A DNA stretch of 64,000 nucleotides from Rhizobium etli_C (GTDB taxonomy: Bacteria > Pseudomonadota > Alphaproteobacteria > Rhizobiales > Rhizobiaceae). The notes under the pieces are model-generated. The model ran no database searches. It worked only from the letters and a program-made list of their open reading frames with translations, and was not told where the DNA came from. The position numbers and the translations under genes were made by a program. The stretch is taken from assembly GCF_014198605.1 (NCBI RefSeq), contig NZ_JACIHU010000009.1. The stretch is one strand, 5' to 3'. Below are positions 1 to 7,997 of the stretch, piece by piece; positions within the stretch are counted from its first letter, which is position 1; each line of letters starts with the position of its first letter.

Positions 1-379
1 CCGTGCGTGGCCTTGGATGTCCCGTTCGTTTCATTCTGACCGCCGGTCAGAAAGGCGATGCACCGCAAGCCGATCTCCTGATCGAAGATCTGCCAGCCGA
101 GGTTGTCATGGCCGATACGGCCTACGACAGCGACCGGCTACGCAAACTCATTGCTGACAAGGGCGCGCAAGCGGTCATCCCGAACAATCCCTCGCGTGCC
201 AAGAAGTATCCGCTCGACAAGCAACTCTATGCTCAGCGTTATCTCGTCGAATGCTGCTTCTCGAAGCTCAAGCAGTTTCGACGCATCGCCACACGATATG
301 AGAAAACCGTTCGAAATTACAAAGCCATGATCGCTCTGGCCGCAACAATCCTATGGCTCAGATAAGTGTCCACAGCTCC
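1..379 (+). mobile_element. Right end of an IS5-family (IS427-like) insertion sequence
   Basis: Only the 3' part of the element lies in the window. It holds the C-terminal half of a DDE transposase, whose stop is followed by GTGTCCACAGCTCC (366-379), which has the look of an IS427-group right terminal repeat. The next bases TA (380-381) would be the usual 2-bp TA target duplication. The left end is outside the window, so neither the terminal repeat nor the duplication can be confirmed. Confidence 0.65.
3..365 (+). CDS. IS5-family transposase, C-terminal part (cut by window start)
   Basis: The frame is open to the left edge of the window, so this is the C-terminal ~120 residues of a larger transposase and not a gene starting at position 3. 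The segment MADTAYDSD carries the second catalytic Asp. YLVECCFSKLKQFRRIATRY carries the catalytic Glu in the typical Y-(2)-R/E-(3)-F-(6)-R/K context of IS5/IS427 DDE enzymes, ending in the common ILWLR terminus. The first catalytic Asp would lie upstream. The enzyme would cut and join the ends of its own element. Many IS427-group transposases are read through a frameshift from a first ORF, which cannot be checked here. Confidence 0.8.
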   Translation: MRGLGCPVRFILTAGQKGDAPQADLLIEDLPAEVVMADTAYDSDRLRKLIADKGAQAVIPNNPSRAKKYPLDKQLYAQRYLVECCFSKLKQFRRIATRYEKTVRNYKAMIALAATILWLR

Positions 380-381
380 TA

Positions 382-627
382 GTGTTAAGCGGCTGTGTGA
401 ACAACTCAGCTGTACTCACGACCGATAAACATGGAAAGGTCAGTCGGATCATTCTCGCGAAGTCGACTGGAAGCGTCGCTTCCGATGAAGACCTTAAGCG
501 CGTCGTGGTCGACAGTTTCTACGCACGGATTCCAAATCCAAAACCTAGCTGGACTTATCGTCAACCGATGGTGCTTAACAAGCACCCGACAGTGGAAAGC
601 TATCTGCGTGACGGGAAGCGGGATTGA
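382..627 (+). pseudogene. Beheaded small lipoprotein with TonB C-terminal-like sequence
   Basis: The open frame begins VLSGCVNNS directly after the IS end. V-L-S-G-C is a good lipobox, so the codons in front of it, encoding the rest of a lipoprotein signal peptide, appear to have been cut away by the insertion. The remaining ~77 residues (GKVSRIILAKSTGS, then DEDLKRVVVDSF and a P-x-P segment) resemble the TonB C-terminal fold (dGrV..v.v.kSSGs...De...). Without the hydrophobic stretch the product should not be exported, so I treat it as an IS-disrupted gene remnant. A GTG at 382 could start a short cytoplasmic peptide, but there is no clear ribosome-binding site. Family assignment is tentative. 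Confidence 0.5.
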
Positions 628-699
628 CAGGCTGCCCATCTCTTAAAATACCGATCGGACGCCGCGGGCGCCCGATCCTGTTTCCGCAGACCTCGTCGA

Positions 700-1803
700 T
701 CACTCAGCAGCGACGATCTTGCCGCCTTCCCACTTGTAGAGTGAGAAGCTCTGCGAGGTCAGGTCGCCGGCTTCGCCGTAGGTGACCTTGCCGATGGCGG
801 TCGGGATCTCCTTGCCATCTTTCAGGGCGGCGGCAACGGCTCCGGCATCCTCGGCGCTGCCGGCCTTCTCGATTCCGGCCTTCAGCACTTCGACGGCGGC
901 ATAGGCGTTCAGCGTGAAGGCCTCGGCCGGAATGTTCTTGGCGGCGAGCGCGTCGGCGGCCGTCTTGGAGTCCGGGTTCTTGGTGGCGTCGGAGGCGTTG
1001 GTGAACAGCGTGCCTCCCGCCGCATCCGTGCCGATCGCCCAGAATTCGGTGTTGGAGAGGCCATCGCCGCCGATGATCATTGCGTTGGCGGAGAGGTCAT
1101 GCAGTTGCCGGGCGAGCAGGCCGCCTTCCGGGTGATAGCCACCGAAATAGACGATATCGACCTTCTCGGACTTGATGCGGGTGGTGAGCGCGCTGAAATC
1201 CTTGTCGCCGGGCGTGATCGCGTCATTGACGACCTCGGTGACGCCGCCGGCGTTCAGCGTCGCCTTGAAGGCATCGGCGAGGCCTTTGCCATAGGCGCCC
1301 TTGTCGTTGACGATGGCGATGCGCTTGTCCTTGAAGTTCTGCAGCACGTATTTGGCGGCGACTTCCGCCTGCTGGTCGTCGCGACCGCAAGTGCGCAGCA
1401 CATTGGTGAGGCCCCGCTTGGTCAGGTCGGGGGCGGTTGCCGTCGGGGTGACCATCAGCACGCCGTTTTCAGCCAGCACGTCAGAAACCGGGATCGCGAC
1501 ACCCGATGTCACCGGGCCGACGACGAAGCGGATGCCGTCGCCGACGACCTTGTTGGCGGCGGAAACGCCCTGCTTCGGTTCGCCGGCATCGTCGGCCAGT
1601 TCGAGGACAACCTTTTCGCCGAGAATTCCGCCCTTCTTGTTGATCTCGTCGACGGCGGTCTGAGCACCGTTCTTCACCTGATCGCCATAGGCGGCGACCG
1701 GTCCGGTCAGCGGCGCGATCAGGCCGATGGTGATATCGGCATGGGCAAGCGGTGCAAAGGCGAGTGACACGACGAGGGTCGCCGTCAATGTCTTGAGGGT
1801 CAT
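700..1803 (-). CDS. Branched-chain amino acid ABC transporter substrate-binding protein (LivJ/BraC type)
   Basis: A 367-residue periplasmic binding protein with a 22-residue signal peptide ending AHA, followed by DITIGLIAPLTGPVAAYGDQVKNG, the typical start of type I (leucine/isoleucine/valine) binding folds. The segments VVGPVTSGVAIPVSDVLAENGV and KRIAIVNDKGAYGKGLADAF are characteristic of the two-lobe fold. It should deliver branched-chain or related amino acids to a Liv/Bra-type permease. No permease or ATPase genes adjoin it, so it is an orphan binding protein that presumably feeds a transporter encoded elsewhere, as described for BraC3 in R. leguminosarum. An AAGGAG motif 7 bases ahead of the ATG supports the start. 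Exact ligand is not predictable from this. Confidence 0.85.
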   Translation of the reverse strand: MTLKTLTATLVVSLAFAPLAHADITIGLIAPLTGPVAAYGDQVKNGAQTAVDEINKKGGILGEKVVLELADDAGEPKQGVSAANKVVGDGIRFVVGPVTSGVAIPVSDVLAENGVLMVTPTATAPDLTKRGLTNVLRTCGRDDQQAEVAAKYVLQNFKDKRIAIVNDKGAYGKGLADAFKATLNAGGVTEVVNDAITPGDKDFSALTTRIKSEKVDIVYFGGYHPEGGLLARQLHDLSANAMIIGGDGLSNTEFWAIGTDAAGGTLFTNASDATKNPDSKTAADALAAKNIPAEAFTLNAYAAVEVLKAGIEKAGSAEDAGAVAAALKDGKEIPTAIGKVTYGEAGDLTSQSFSLYKWEGGKIVAAE

Positions 1804-2264
1804 TGTCTGTCTCCTTGGATGGGGTCTTCGACCCGCGATGAGTTGCCGCGCCGGCCTTCCCGATCAATCAACAGCCCTTCGGGGCCGTGCCAAGGACGAT
1901 CGGTATCGGCGCGATCAGCGAGCCCGCCGGCCATGTTTGACTCGAGGAAGCTCATGCGAGATTTCTAGGAATTTTGATGAGATTGCGCAAGTTCATAACA
2001 AAAGGGACGGAAATTACGGTCGATCCGACCGAAAATGCGCTTGAGCGGATCATTTTCTAAGTTTTTCAGGGATTTTTCAGGAGCGAGATCGCCAAAGGTC
2101 AGGGGCGCCGCCGGACGAAACCACCTCCATAGGGTTGTCTTTATCTTTCCCATTAACCGTTAGTTTGGCCAATGACAGTAGGATCCCACCTACCCAAATA
2201 CGGCAGCATTGAAAAAGAGACGACATAAAGAATTACTTAGATATATCGGGAAACAGAGATCTGG
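1804..2264. other. 461-bp divergent intergenic region
   Basis: Lies between the divergently transcribed binding-protein gene and the HD-GYP gene and must hold both promoters. The central part is AT-rich, with two close copies of TTTTTCAGG near 2065-2085 and a small dyad GGTCGATCCGACC near 2020. I see no convincing gene, terminator or recognised operator. Confidence 0.4.
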
Positions 2265-3179
2265 ATGCTCAAGCGTATCGATGCCGGTCAGGTGCGGATC
2301 GGAATGTTTGTGGAGGCTGTCGAGGGGCTGTGGCAGGATCCGCTTTTGTCCAAGCGCAGATTTTCCCTGCGGCGCGAGGTCGATGCGGCAAAAATTCGTA
2401 AATGCGGCACCGCCAGCGTCGTCATCAATACCAGCAAGGGGCTCGACATCAACGGCCTGCCGGGCCGTGACATCGAGGCCGACATCCAGGCGGCGCGCGA
2501 AACCGTCCAAAAATCCGTCCGGTTGCTGGAGGAGGCTTTCGGGCGGCTGCGCAATGGCGACGGAATCAGCGTCGATCACCTGACGCCGGTCATTTCTTCC
2601 GTGTCCAAATCGATGGATGAGAACCCTTCGGTTTTCCTCAGCGTCACACGCCTCAAATCAAAAGACGAAGTGACCTTCCTGCATTCCATTTCGGTGAGCG
2701 CGCTGATGATCCTTTTCAGCCGCCATCTTGCACTTGATGAGCATACGATGTGGATGCTCGGCACCGCGGGTTTGCTGCACGACGTCGGCAAGCTTGAAAT
2801 TCCGCTTGAAGTCCTCAACAAGGCAGGGCCCCTGGAAAGGGATGAGATCAGCTTGCTCCGCGGCCATCCGGAGAAGGGGTATGCGATCCTGTCGCGGCAG
2901 GAGGGCATCTCGGAGATCGTCCTCGACGTTTGCCTCAACCATCACGAGCGCATCGACGGCAAAGGCTATCCGCGCAGCTTGTCCGGCAGCGAGGTGAGCC
3001 TTCACTCGCGGATTGCCACGATCTGCGATGTTTACGACGCCATCACTTCGGTGCGGCCGTATAAGGCGCCATGGAGCGCCAGCGAGGCGCTGAAATGGAT
3101 GCTCGGCGCTGAAGGGCATTTCGATCGCCAGCTCCTGAAAAAATTCGCCCTCTGCCTTTCCGTCGCTTCTGTGAGCTGA
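2265..3179 (+). CDS. HD-GYP domain protein (putative cyclic-di-GMP phosphodiesterase)
   Basis: 304 residues. Residues ~1-100 match the DUF3391-like N-terminal domain that often precedes HD-GYP. The catalytic domain carries LHDVGKLEIP (HD at 172-173), LRGHPEKGYAIL (~199) and NHHERIDGKGYP (225-236), which is the full HHExxDGxGYP signature, plus CDVYDA (~254). All metal-ligand motifs are therefore present, and hydrolysis of c-di-GMP to pGpG or GMP is expected. There is no transmembrane segment, so it is probably cytosolic. The protein ends about 15 residues after the GHFD motif, shorter than many homologues that continue with a C-terminal basic strand, but similar short forms exist. The start ATG has only a weak ribosome-binding site. 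It is monocistronic and convergent with the aminotransferase gene. Confidence 0.88.
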   Translation: MLKRIDAGQVRIGMFVEAVEGLWQDPLLSKRRFSLRREVDAAKIRKCGTASVVINTSKGLDINGLPGRDIEADIQAARETVQKSVRLLEEAFGRLRNGDGISVDHLTPVISSVSKSMDENPSVFLSVTRLKSKDEVTFLHSISVSALMILFSRHLALDEHTMWMLGTAGLLHDVGKLEIPLEVLNKAGPLERDEISLLRGHPEKGYAILSRQEGISEIVLDVCLNHHERIDGKGYPRSLSGSEVSLHSRIATICDVYDAITSVRPYKAPWSASEALKWMLGAEGHFDRQLLKKFALCLSVASVS

Positions 3180-3201
3180 GTTTCCTGTATCTTCACACGG
3201 A

Positions 3202-3235
3202 AAGACCCGCGAGAGCATTGCCCATCGCGGGTCTT
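3202..3235. terminator. Bidirectional hairpin between convergent genes
   Basis: AAGACCCGCGA (3202-3212) and TCGCGGGTCTT (3225-3235) form a perfect 11-bp stem with a 12-nt loop in the 75-bp gap between the HD-GYP gene and the aminotransferase gene. T-tracts are short on both sides, so efficiency is uncertain, but the position suits a shared terminator. Confidence 0.65.
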
Positions 3236-3254
3236 GAGGATCTTCGATCGCCTC

Positions 3255-4580
3255 TCAGATGTTGTTCTGAAGGATGGTCCTGAGCTTGCCGAAAAGTTCG
3301 TCGATATGGTGCTTTTCGATGATCAGCGGCGGGGAGAGCGCGATGATGTCGCCGGTGGTGCGGATCAGAAGTCCGCTCTCATAGGCCTTCAGGAAAGCCG
3401 TGAAGGCGCGCTTGGTGGGCTCGCCGGCGATCGGGTCGAGTTCAATTGCGCCGATCAGGCCGGTGTTTCTGATATCGATGACGTTGGGGCAGTCCTTGAG
3501 CGAATGCAGCGCATCGGCCCAGTAGTCGGAAAGTTCGGCGGCGCGGGTGAGCAGGCCCTCTTCCTTGTAGGTGTCGAGCGTGGCGAGGGCTGCGGCAGAC
3601 GCGATCGGGTTGCCGGAATAGGTGTAGCCGTGGAAGAACTCGATCATGTGCTCGGGGCCGCTCATGAAGGCGTCATGAATCTCGGAGGTGACAAACACGG
3701 CCCCCATCGGGATGACGCCGTTGGTCAGTCCCTTGGCGGTGGTGATCATGTCGGGCTTGACGTCGTAATATTGCGCGGCGAAGGGGGCGCCGAGGCGGCC
3801 GAAACCGGTGATGACTTCGTCGAAGATCAGCAGGATGCCGTGCTTGGTGCAGATTTCACGCAGCTTCTGCAGGTACCCCTTCGGCGGGATGAGGACGCCG
3901 GTCGAACCGGCGACCGGCTCGACGATGACAGCGGCGATGGTGGAGGCGTCATGTAGCGTGACGATGCGCTCGAGTTCGCCGGCGATGTCGCCGCCATGCT
4001 CAGGCTCGCCGCGGCTGAAGTTATTCTTGCCGGGCTGGTGGGTGTGCGGCATGTGATCGACACCGGTGAGCAGCGTGCCGAACATCTTGCGGTTGGCGAC
4101 GATGCCGCCGACGGAAATGCCGCCGAAATTTACGCCGTGGTAACCGCGCTCGCGGCCGATCAGGCGGAAGCGTGAACCGTTGCCTCTCACGCGGTGATAG
4201 GCAAGCGCCACCTTGAGCGCGGTCTCGACGGATTCGGAGCCGGAATTGGTGTAGAGGACGTGGTTCATGCCTTCCGGGGCGATGTCGACCAGGCGGTTCG
4301 CCAGTTCGAAGGCTTTGGGGTGGCCGAGCTGGAAGGCCGGGGCGTAATCGAGTTCGCCCGCCTGCTCGCGGATCGCCTCGGTGATCTTCGGACGGCAGTG
4401 ACCGGCGTTGACGCACCAGAGGCCGGCCGTGCCGTCCAATACCTGACGGCCGTCATGGGTGGTATAATACATGTCCTTGGCGCCGACGAACAACCGCGGC
4501 TCCTTCTTGAACTGGCGATTTGCCGTAAACGGCATCCAGAAGGCGCGAAGATCGTTCGGCGTATTGAGGCGGTTGGACAT
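3255..4580 (-). CDS. Class III aminotransferase (beta-alanine/omega-amino acid:pyruvate type)
   Basis: 441 residues, full length for PLP fold-type I class III enzymes. Visible motifs: LYTNSGSESVETALKVA (phosphate-binding loop), ERGYHGVNFGG, the Asp of IFDEVITGFGR that contacts the pyridine nitrogen, and TTAKGLTNG with the Schiff-base lysine. The N-terminal RAFWMPFTANRQFKKEPRL and AGLWCVNAGHCRP segments resemble omega-amino acid:pyruvate transaminases. These convert beta-alanine or similar omega-amines plus pyruvate to the semialdehyde and alanine. GGAGAA sits 5-6 bases before the ATG. Monocistronic. The precise amine donor cannot be deduced from sequence alone. Confidence 0.85.
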   Translation of the reverse strand: MSNRLNTPNDLRAFWMPFTANRQFKKEPRLFVGAKDMYYTTHDGRQVLDGTAGLWCVNAGHCRPKITEAIREQAGELDYAPAFQLGHPKAFELANRLVDIAPEGMNHVLYTNSGSESVETALKVALAYHRVRGNGSRFRLIGRERGYHGVNFGGISVGGIVANRKMFGTLLTGVDHMPHTHQPGKNNFSRGEPEHGGDIAGELERIVTLHDASTIAAVIVEPVAGSTGVLIPPKGYLQKLREICTKHGILLIFDEVITGFGRLGAPFAAQYYDVKPDMITTAKGLTNGVIPMGAVFVTSEIHDAFMSGPEHMIEFFHGYTYSGNPIASAAALATLDTYKEEGLLTRAAELSDYWADALHSLKDCPNVIDIRNTGLIGAIELDPIAGEPTKRAFTAFLKAYESGLLIRTTGDIIALSPPLIIEKHHIDELFGKLRTILQNNI

Positions 4581-4720
4581 GCTGTTCTCCTGGCCGTCGA
4601 CGGCCTGTTCCCGAGGGCTTGTCGCCCGAATTTTTACTGCCCGGTCAAATTATCAGGGCCTCTCAACGCGTCAACGAGAAAAGTCCCGACATGCTTCGGC
4701 TCGGAAAGAACGCGCCAAAT

Positions 4721-4758
4721 GGCACGACCGGCAAATCGCCAGATTTGCCGGTCGTGCC
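4721..4758. repeat. Near-perfect 38-bp palindrome (17-bp stem, 4-nt loop)
   Basis: GGCACGACCGGCAAATC (4721-4737) is exactly complementary to 4742-4758. It lies in the 271-bp gap between the start of the aminotransferase gene and the 3' end of the nolR-like gene. It could terminate nolR transcription (minus strand), but no T-run follows. It may instead be a structural or dispersed palindromic element. Confidence 0.6.
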
Positions 4759-4851
4759 GTTAAGGTTCACGTGCTGAAATATCGTTGCCGAGGCTTCCGG
4801 GATGATTCCCGAGCGCCACCGGCACGACTGACGATCATGTCAGCGCTATCA

Positions 4852-5169
4852 TCAGGCTGCAGATCTGCTCCTGCTCGGAACGAGGTAGATGTCTTCGAGC
4901 GTCGCCAGGATCTTCATGACCGGCTCGGATGTGCTTGAGTAATAGATGGTTTGCGCGTCGCGGCGGGTCTTGACCAGCTTCTGCGCGCGCAATTTCGACA
5001 GGTGCTGTGAAAGAGCCGACTGGCTGAGGCCGACTTGCGTGGCAAGGACGCCGACGGCGACTTCGCCCTTCACCAGGCTGCACAGGATCAGCAATCTTTT
5101 GGGGTTGGCCATGGCTGACAATAGTGCTGCCGCCACATTCGTGTGGTCAGCCAAATCAGGGGTTTCCAT
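4852..5169 (-). CDS. nolR: ArsR-family transcriptional regulator, NolR-like
   Basis: 105-residue winged-helix repressor. The core AMANPKRLLILCSLVKGEVAVG, the recognition helix VGLSQSALSQHLSKLRAQ and the wing VKTRRDAQTIYYSS match, as I recall it, the Sinorhizobium NolR protein very closely through residue ~90; the C-terminus is shorter. NolR is a dimeric repressor of nodulation genes that also affects growth and symbiosis functions. There are no metal-binding ELCVCDL-type cysteines, consistent with NolR rather than a metal sensor. The upstream gap contains a match to the published NolR motif, suggesting autoregulation. It is co-oriented with the HugZ-like gene 106 bp upstream. The name rests on recalled similarity and should be checked. 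Confidence 0.72.
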   Translation of the reverse strand: METPDLADHTNVAAALLSAMANPKRLLILCSLVKGEVAVGVLATQVGLSQSALSQHLSKLRAQKLVKTRRDAQTIYYSSTSEPVMKILATLEDIYLVPSRSRSAA

Positions 5170-5258
5170 ATTGTTATCTTCCTAATGCGAAACGTACATC
5201 ATCTGCATGGGGCAGGCCGTACCGGAGCGGCGGCCAAAACTAGCAACTCGGCTCGAAG

Positions 5259-5274
5259 ATTGTATATACCTAAA
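5259..5274 (-). promoter_or_regulatory. Candidate NolR-binding site upstream of nolR
   Basis: On the minus strand, TTTAG (5274-5270), nine bases, then AT (5260-5259) matches the reported NolR consensus (A/T)TTAG-N9-A(T/A), about 90 bp ahead of the nolR start codon in an AT-rich patch. A second match on the plus strand, TTTAG-N9-AA, lies at 5297-5312 inside the 3' end of the neighbouring gene. The motif is short, so chance occurrence is possible. Confidence 0.45.
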
Positions 5275-5275
5275 T

Positions 5276-6025
5276 TTAAGGTATCGAGTATGCTATTTTA
5301 GATATGTTTGAACAAATGTGATCGGAATCGGCAGCGAGAGTTTCGAATTCGTATCGCACCAAAAAGTCCCCGGAAATGATCTCAAAACCCGCCGGATCGA
5401 TGCCGCAGATGCGCCAAGAAGCTGATTCCGGGGCATTTAAGCGCATCGCAAGGATCGCCGCCACATCGGGATGGCGCTCTACTAAATCTCGCACTGTTTC
5501 GGCCGCTTTGGCGGCGATCGCCTCGTTTGCCGGCGATTGGATGACGAGGTCACTTCCGTCGAGATGGTAGGCGCGGCCGAAGCCGCCGTTGAGGCTCGCT
5601 CGCTCCGGTTTGAGACGGAAGAAGAGGAAGTCGGGAAAATCGATATAAAGTTTTGCCTTGGGATGGCGATCAAGAAAACGCGTGCGAATGCGCTCGTGGA
5701 AGCGATGACCATGCTCGACCGGCTCCGCCACACATTGGGTCGTCAGCCGGCCATGGGCGAGGGGATCGCCCTTGCCCGGCTCGCCGGTGAGCAGTGACGC
5801 GCGTGGATCCTTTGCCAGTGCCTTGGTGTGAGCCGAAAGCCTCGAAACGAGGATGACCGGCGTGCCGTCGATATCGGTGGCGAGAAGGACGCGGCTGGCG
5901 AAAGGAAAACCGGTCTCGGGATCGAGAACGGCGATCGCCGCGTGCCGGGCGGAGCGCAGCAGCACGCGGGCGAGTTTGCGGGCCTCATCATCGGTTTCGC
6001 GTATAGGCGATGGCTGATCTTTCAT
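5276..6025 (-). CDS. HugZ/pyridoxamine 5'-phosphate oxidase-like FMN-binding protein
   Basis: 249 residues from the ATG at 6025; the open frame continues upstream but that part overlaps choV in another frame and lacks family similarity. LLRSARHAAIAVLDPETGFPFASRVLLATDIDG and PVILVSRLSAHTKALAKDPRASLLTGEPGKGDPLAHGRLT are typical of the split-barrel flavin fold of HugZ/CREG-like proteins. NGGFGRAYHLDGSDLV is the conserved mid-protein motif. Family members bind FMN or heme, and some degrade heme (HugZ); many only bind flavin. The iron/heme theme elsewhere in the window (heme receptor, hemF) is suggestive but not adjacent. A 19-bp palindrome overlaps its ribosome-binding region. Confidence 0.72.
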   Translation of the reverse strand: MKDQPSPIRETDDEARKLARVLLRSARHAAIAVLDPETGFPFASRVLLATDIDGTPVILVSRLSAHTKALAKDPRASLLTGEPGKGDPLAHGRLTTQCVAEPVEHGHRFHERIRTRFLDRHPKAKLYIDFPDFLFFRLKPERASLNGGFGRAYHLDGSDLVIQSPANEAIAAKAAETVRDLVERHPDVAAILAMRLNAPESASWRICGIDPAGFEIISGDFLVRYEFETLAADSDHICSNISKIAYSIP

Positions 6026-6027
6026 AA

Positions 6028-6046
6028 CCGCTTTGTGACAAAGCGG
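6028..6046 (-). promoter_or_regulatory. Palindrome overlapping the ribosome-binding site of the HugZ-like gene
   Basis: CCGCTTTGTGACAAAGCGG is a perfect inverted repeat (9-bp arms, 1-bp centre) in the 31-bp gap between choV and the HugZ-like gene, ending two bases before the ATG. As RNA the AAAGCGG arm, the only Shine-Dalgarno-like stretch, would be paired. As DNA it could be an operator. No T-run follows, so it is a poor terminator for choV. Confidence 0.5.
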
Positions 6047-6056
6047 CTTTAAAACA

Positions 6057-7109
6057 TCAAGCGTCCTCCTTGCGGCGATGGCGTGTAAGGCCGGCGACGA
6101 TATCCTGGGCCGTGATGGTGCCGATGACCGTGCCGTTTTCCACGATGCCGATGCTGCCCGGCTGGCGGGCGAGCACGTCGAGGATATCGACAAGCGGGGT
6201 GGCGGCGCGGGCCGTGGCGCTGACGCTCATGCCGGCGGCCGTCTGGCCGAGGCCGGGCTGCATGACATCGGCGGCGGTCAGCATGTTGATCGGATTGAGG
6301 TTCTGCACGAAATCGGCGACATACTGATCGGCAGGGTTCTTGACGATATCATGCGGGGTTCCGCACTGAATGATGCGGCCGCCCTCCATGATGGCGATGC
6401 GGTTGCCGATGCGGAAGGCCTCGTCGAGATCGTGGCTGACGAACAGGATAGTTTTCTTCAGCCGCCGCTGGAACTCCAGGAGTTCATCCTGCAGGCGGGT
6501 GCGGATCAGCGGGTCGAGCGCCGAGAACGGCTCGTCCATCAGCAGGATCGGCGCGCCGGTGGCAAAGGCCCGGGCAAGGCCGACACGCTGCTGCATGCCG
6601 CCGGAGAGTTCGTTGACCTTGCGGTCGGCCCATTTCGTCAGGTTGACGAGTTCGAGCTGCTCGCCGACGCGCTGCTTGCGTTCGGCCTCCGGCATGCCGG
6701 CGAGTTCGAGACCGAAGCCGACATTTTCCGCCACTGTGCGCCAGGGCAGAAGCGCGAACTGCTGGAACACCATGGAGACGGTGTGGGTGCGCAGGCCGCG
6801 CAGCGCCTTGGCATTGCATCGGTAAGGGTTGACGGGGCCGGTGGAGGTCGAGACCGAAACATCGCCGCGCACAACGGGGGCAAGCCCGTTGACGGCGCGC
6901 AGCAGCGTCGACTTGCCGGAGCCGGAAAGGCCCATCAGCACAAGGATCTCGCCTTCCTCGATGGTCAGCGAGGCATTGGCGACGCCGAGCACGAGGCCGG
7001 TTGCGGCGCCGATCTCATCGCGCGTCTTGCCCTGGTCGACCATGGCAAGCGCTGTTTCCGGCCGGTCGCCGAAGATGATGCTGACATTCTTAAAGTCTAT
7101 CGCTGTCAT
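6057..7109 (-). CDS. choV: Choline/glycine betaine ABC transporter ATPase
   Basis: 350 residues. Walker A is GLSGSGKST (~60-68), followed by the Q-loop in MVFQQFALLPWRT, the signature LSGGMQQRVGLARA, Walker B ILLMDEPFSALD and the switch His in FVSHDLDEA. The C-terminal ~80 residues contain a CBS-like segment (VDILDVLARQPGSIGIVENGTVIGTITAQDIVAGL), as in OpuAA/ProV-type ATPases that respond to ionic strength. It is the last gene of choX-choW-choV and overlaps choW by 4 bp (ATGA). AAGGAG precedes the ATG. It powers osmoprotectant/choline import at the inner membrane. Confidence 0.88.
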   Translation of the reverse strand: MTAIDFKNVSIIFGDRPETALAMVDQGKTRDEIGAATGLVLGVANASLTIEEGEILVLMGLSGSGKSTLLRAVNGLAPVVRGDVSVSTSTGPVNPYRCNAKALRGLRTHTVSMVFQQFALLPWRTVAENVGFGLELAGMPEAERKQRVGEQLELVNLTKWADRKVNELSGGMQQRVGLARAFATGAPILLMDEPFSALDPLIRTRLQDELLEFQRRLKKTILFVSHDLDEAFRIGNRIAIMEGGRIIQCGTPHDIVKNPADQYVADFVQNLNPINMLTAADVMQPGLGQTAAGMSVSATARAATPLVDILDVLARQPGSIGIVENGTVIGTITAQDIVAGLTRHRRKEDA

Positions 7110-7951
7110 GCGCCGTCTCCTTCGTCCCCTGCGCGGAATATGCGGTCGAGAATGATCGCCAGGATGACGATGCAGAAACCGGCGTCGAAGCCTTTCGCGA
7201 TATTGACGGTGTTCAGCGCGCGCACCACAGGCACACCAAGTCCGGGAGCGCCGACAAGCGCGGCAATAACCACCATCGACAGCGACAGCATGATGGTCTG
7301 GGTGAGACCCGCCATGATCTGCGGCGCTGCGAAGGGCAACTCGACCTTGCGCAGCACCTGCATCGGCCGCGCACCGAAGGCGACAGCGGCTTCAACGAGG
7401 GACGGCGGCGTCGAGATGATGCCGAGGCGCGTCAGCCGGATGGGGGCGGGAATTGCGAAAATGACGGTTGCGATCAGGCCCGGCACCATGCCAAGGCCGA
7501 ACAGGATCAGCGCCGGGATCAGATAGACGAATGTCGGGATCGTCTGCATGAGATCGAGCACCGGGCGCATGGCGGCATAGACCCAGGGGCGGCGGGCGGC
7601 GGCAATACCGAGCGGAATGCCGATCACCATACAGACGAAGGTGGCGGCGAGCACGAGAGCGAGCGTCTCCGTCGTCTCCTTCCAATAGTCCTGGTTCACG
7701 ATGAGCAGCAGCCCAAGACAGGTGAATAGGGCGACCGCGATCGACCGGCGCAGCCAGAAGGCGATGCCGGTGATGGCCGCGATGACGATCAGCGGGTGAG
7801 GCTTCTGCAGCACGAAGAGCAGGCCGTCTATGGCGCTCGACAGCAGGAATGCCAGCTGGTTGAAGAACCACTCTCCATTCGAGGTCAGCCAGTCCACGAA
7901 GGATTTGGCCCCGGGGCCGATGGGAATCTTAAAGTCGGTGATCCAATTCAA
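7106..7951 (-). CDS. choW: Choline/glycine betaine ABC transporter permease
   Basis: 281 residues with about seven hydrophobic segments. The cytoplasmic loop EAAVAFGARPMQVLRKVELPFAAPQI is the EAA motif that docks on the ATPase, and LDLMQTIPTFVYLIPALILFGLG is typical of the OpuAB/ProW family. The start codon is TTG at 7951; no ATG occurs early in the frame. It sits between choX and choV and overlaps choV by 4 bp. It forms the transmembrane pore for choline taken from ChoX. Confidence 0.85.
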   Translation of the reverse strand: MNWITDFKIPIGPGAKSFVDWLTSNGEWFFNQLAFLLSSAIDGLLFVLQKPHPLIVIAAITGIAFWLRRSIAVALFTCLGLLLIVNQDYWKETTETLALVLAATFVCMVIGIPLGIAAARRPWVYAAMRPVLDLMQTIPTFVYLIPALILFGLGMVPGLIATVIFAIPAPIRLTRLGIISTPPSLVEAAVAFGARPMQVLRKVELPFAAPQIMAGLTQTIMLSLSMVVIAALVGAPGLGVPVVRALNTVNIAKGFDAGFCIVILAIILDRIFRAGDEGDGA

Positions 7952-7997
7952 GGTTCGCGCCTATCCAAAAAAATCAACAATCGGACAAAAATGAAAC

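Noticed and set aside
6078..7526. A 482-codon plus-strand frame
   Set aside because: Antisense to choV and choW, both with full family motifs.
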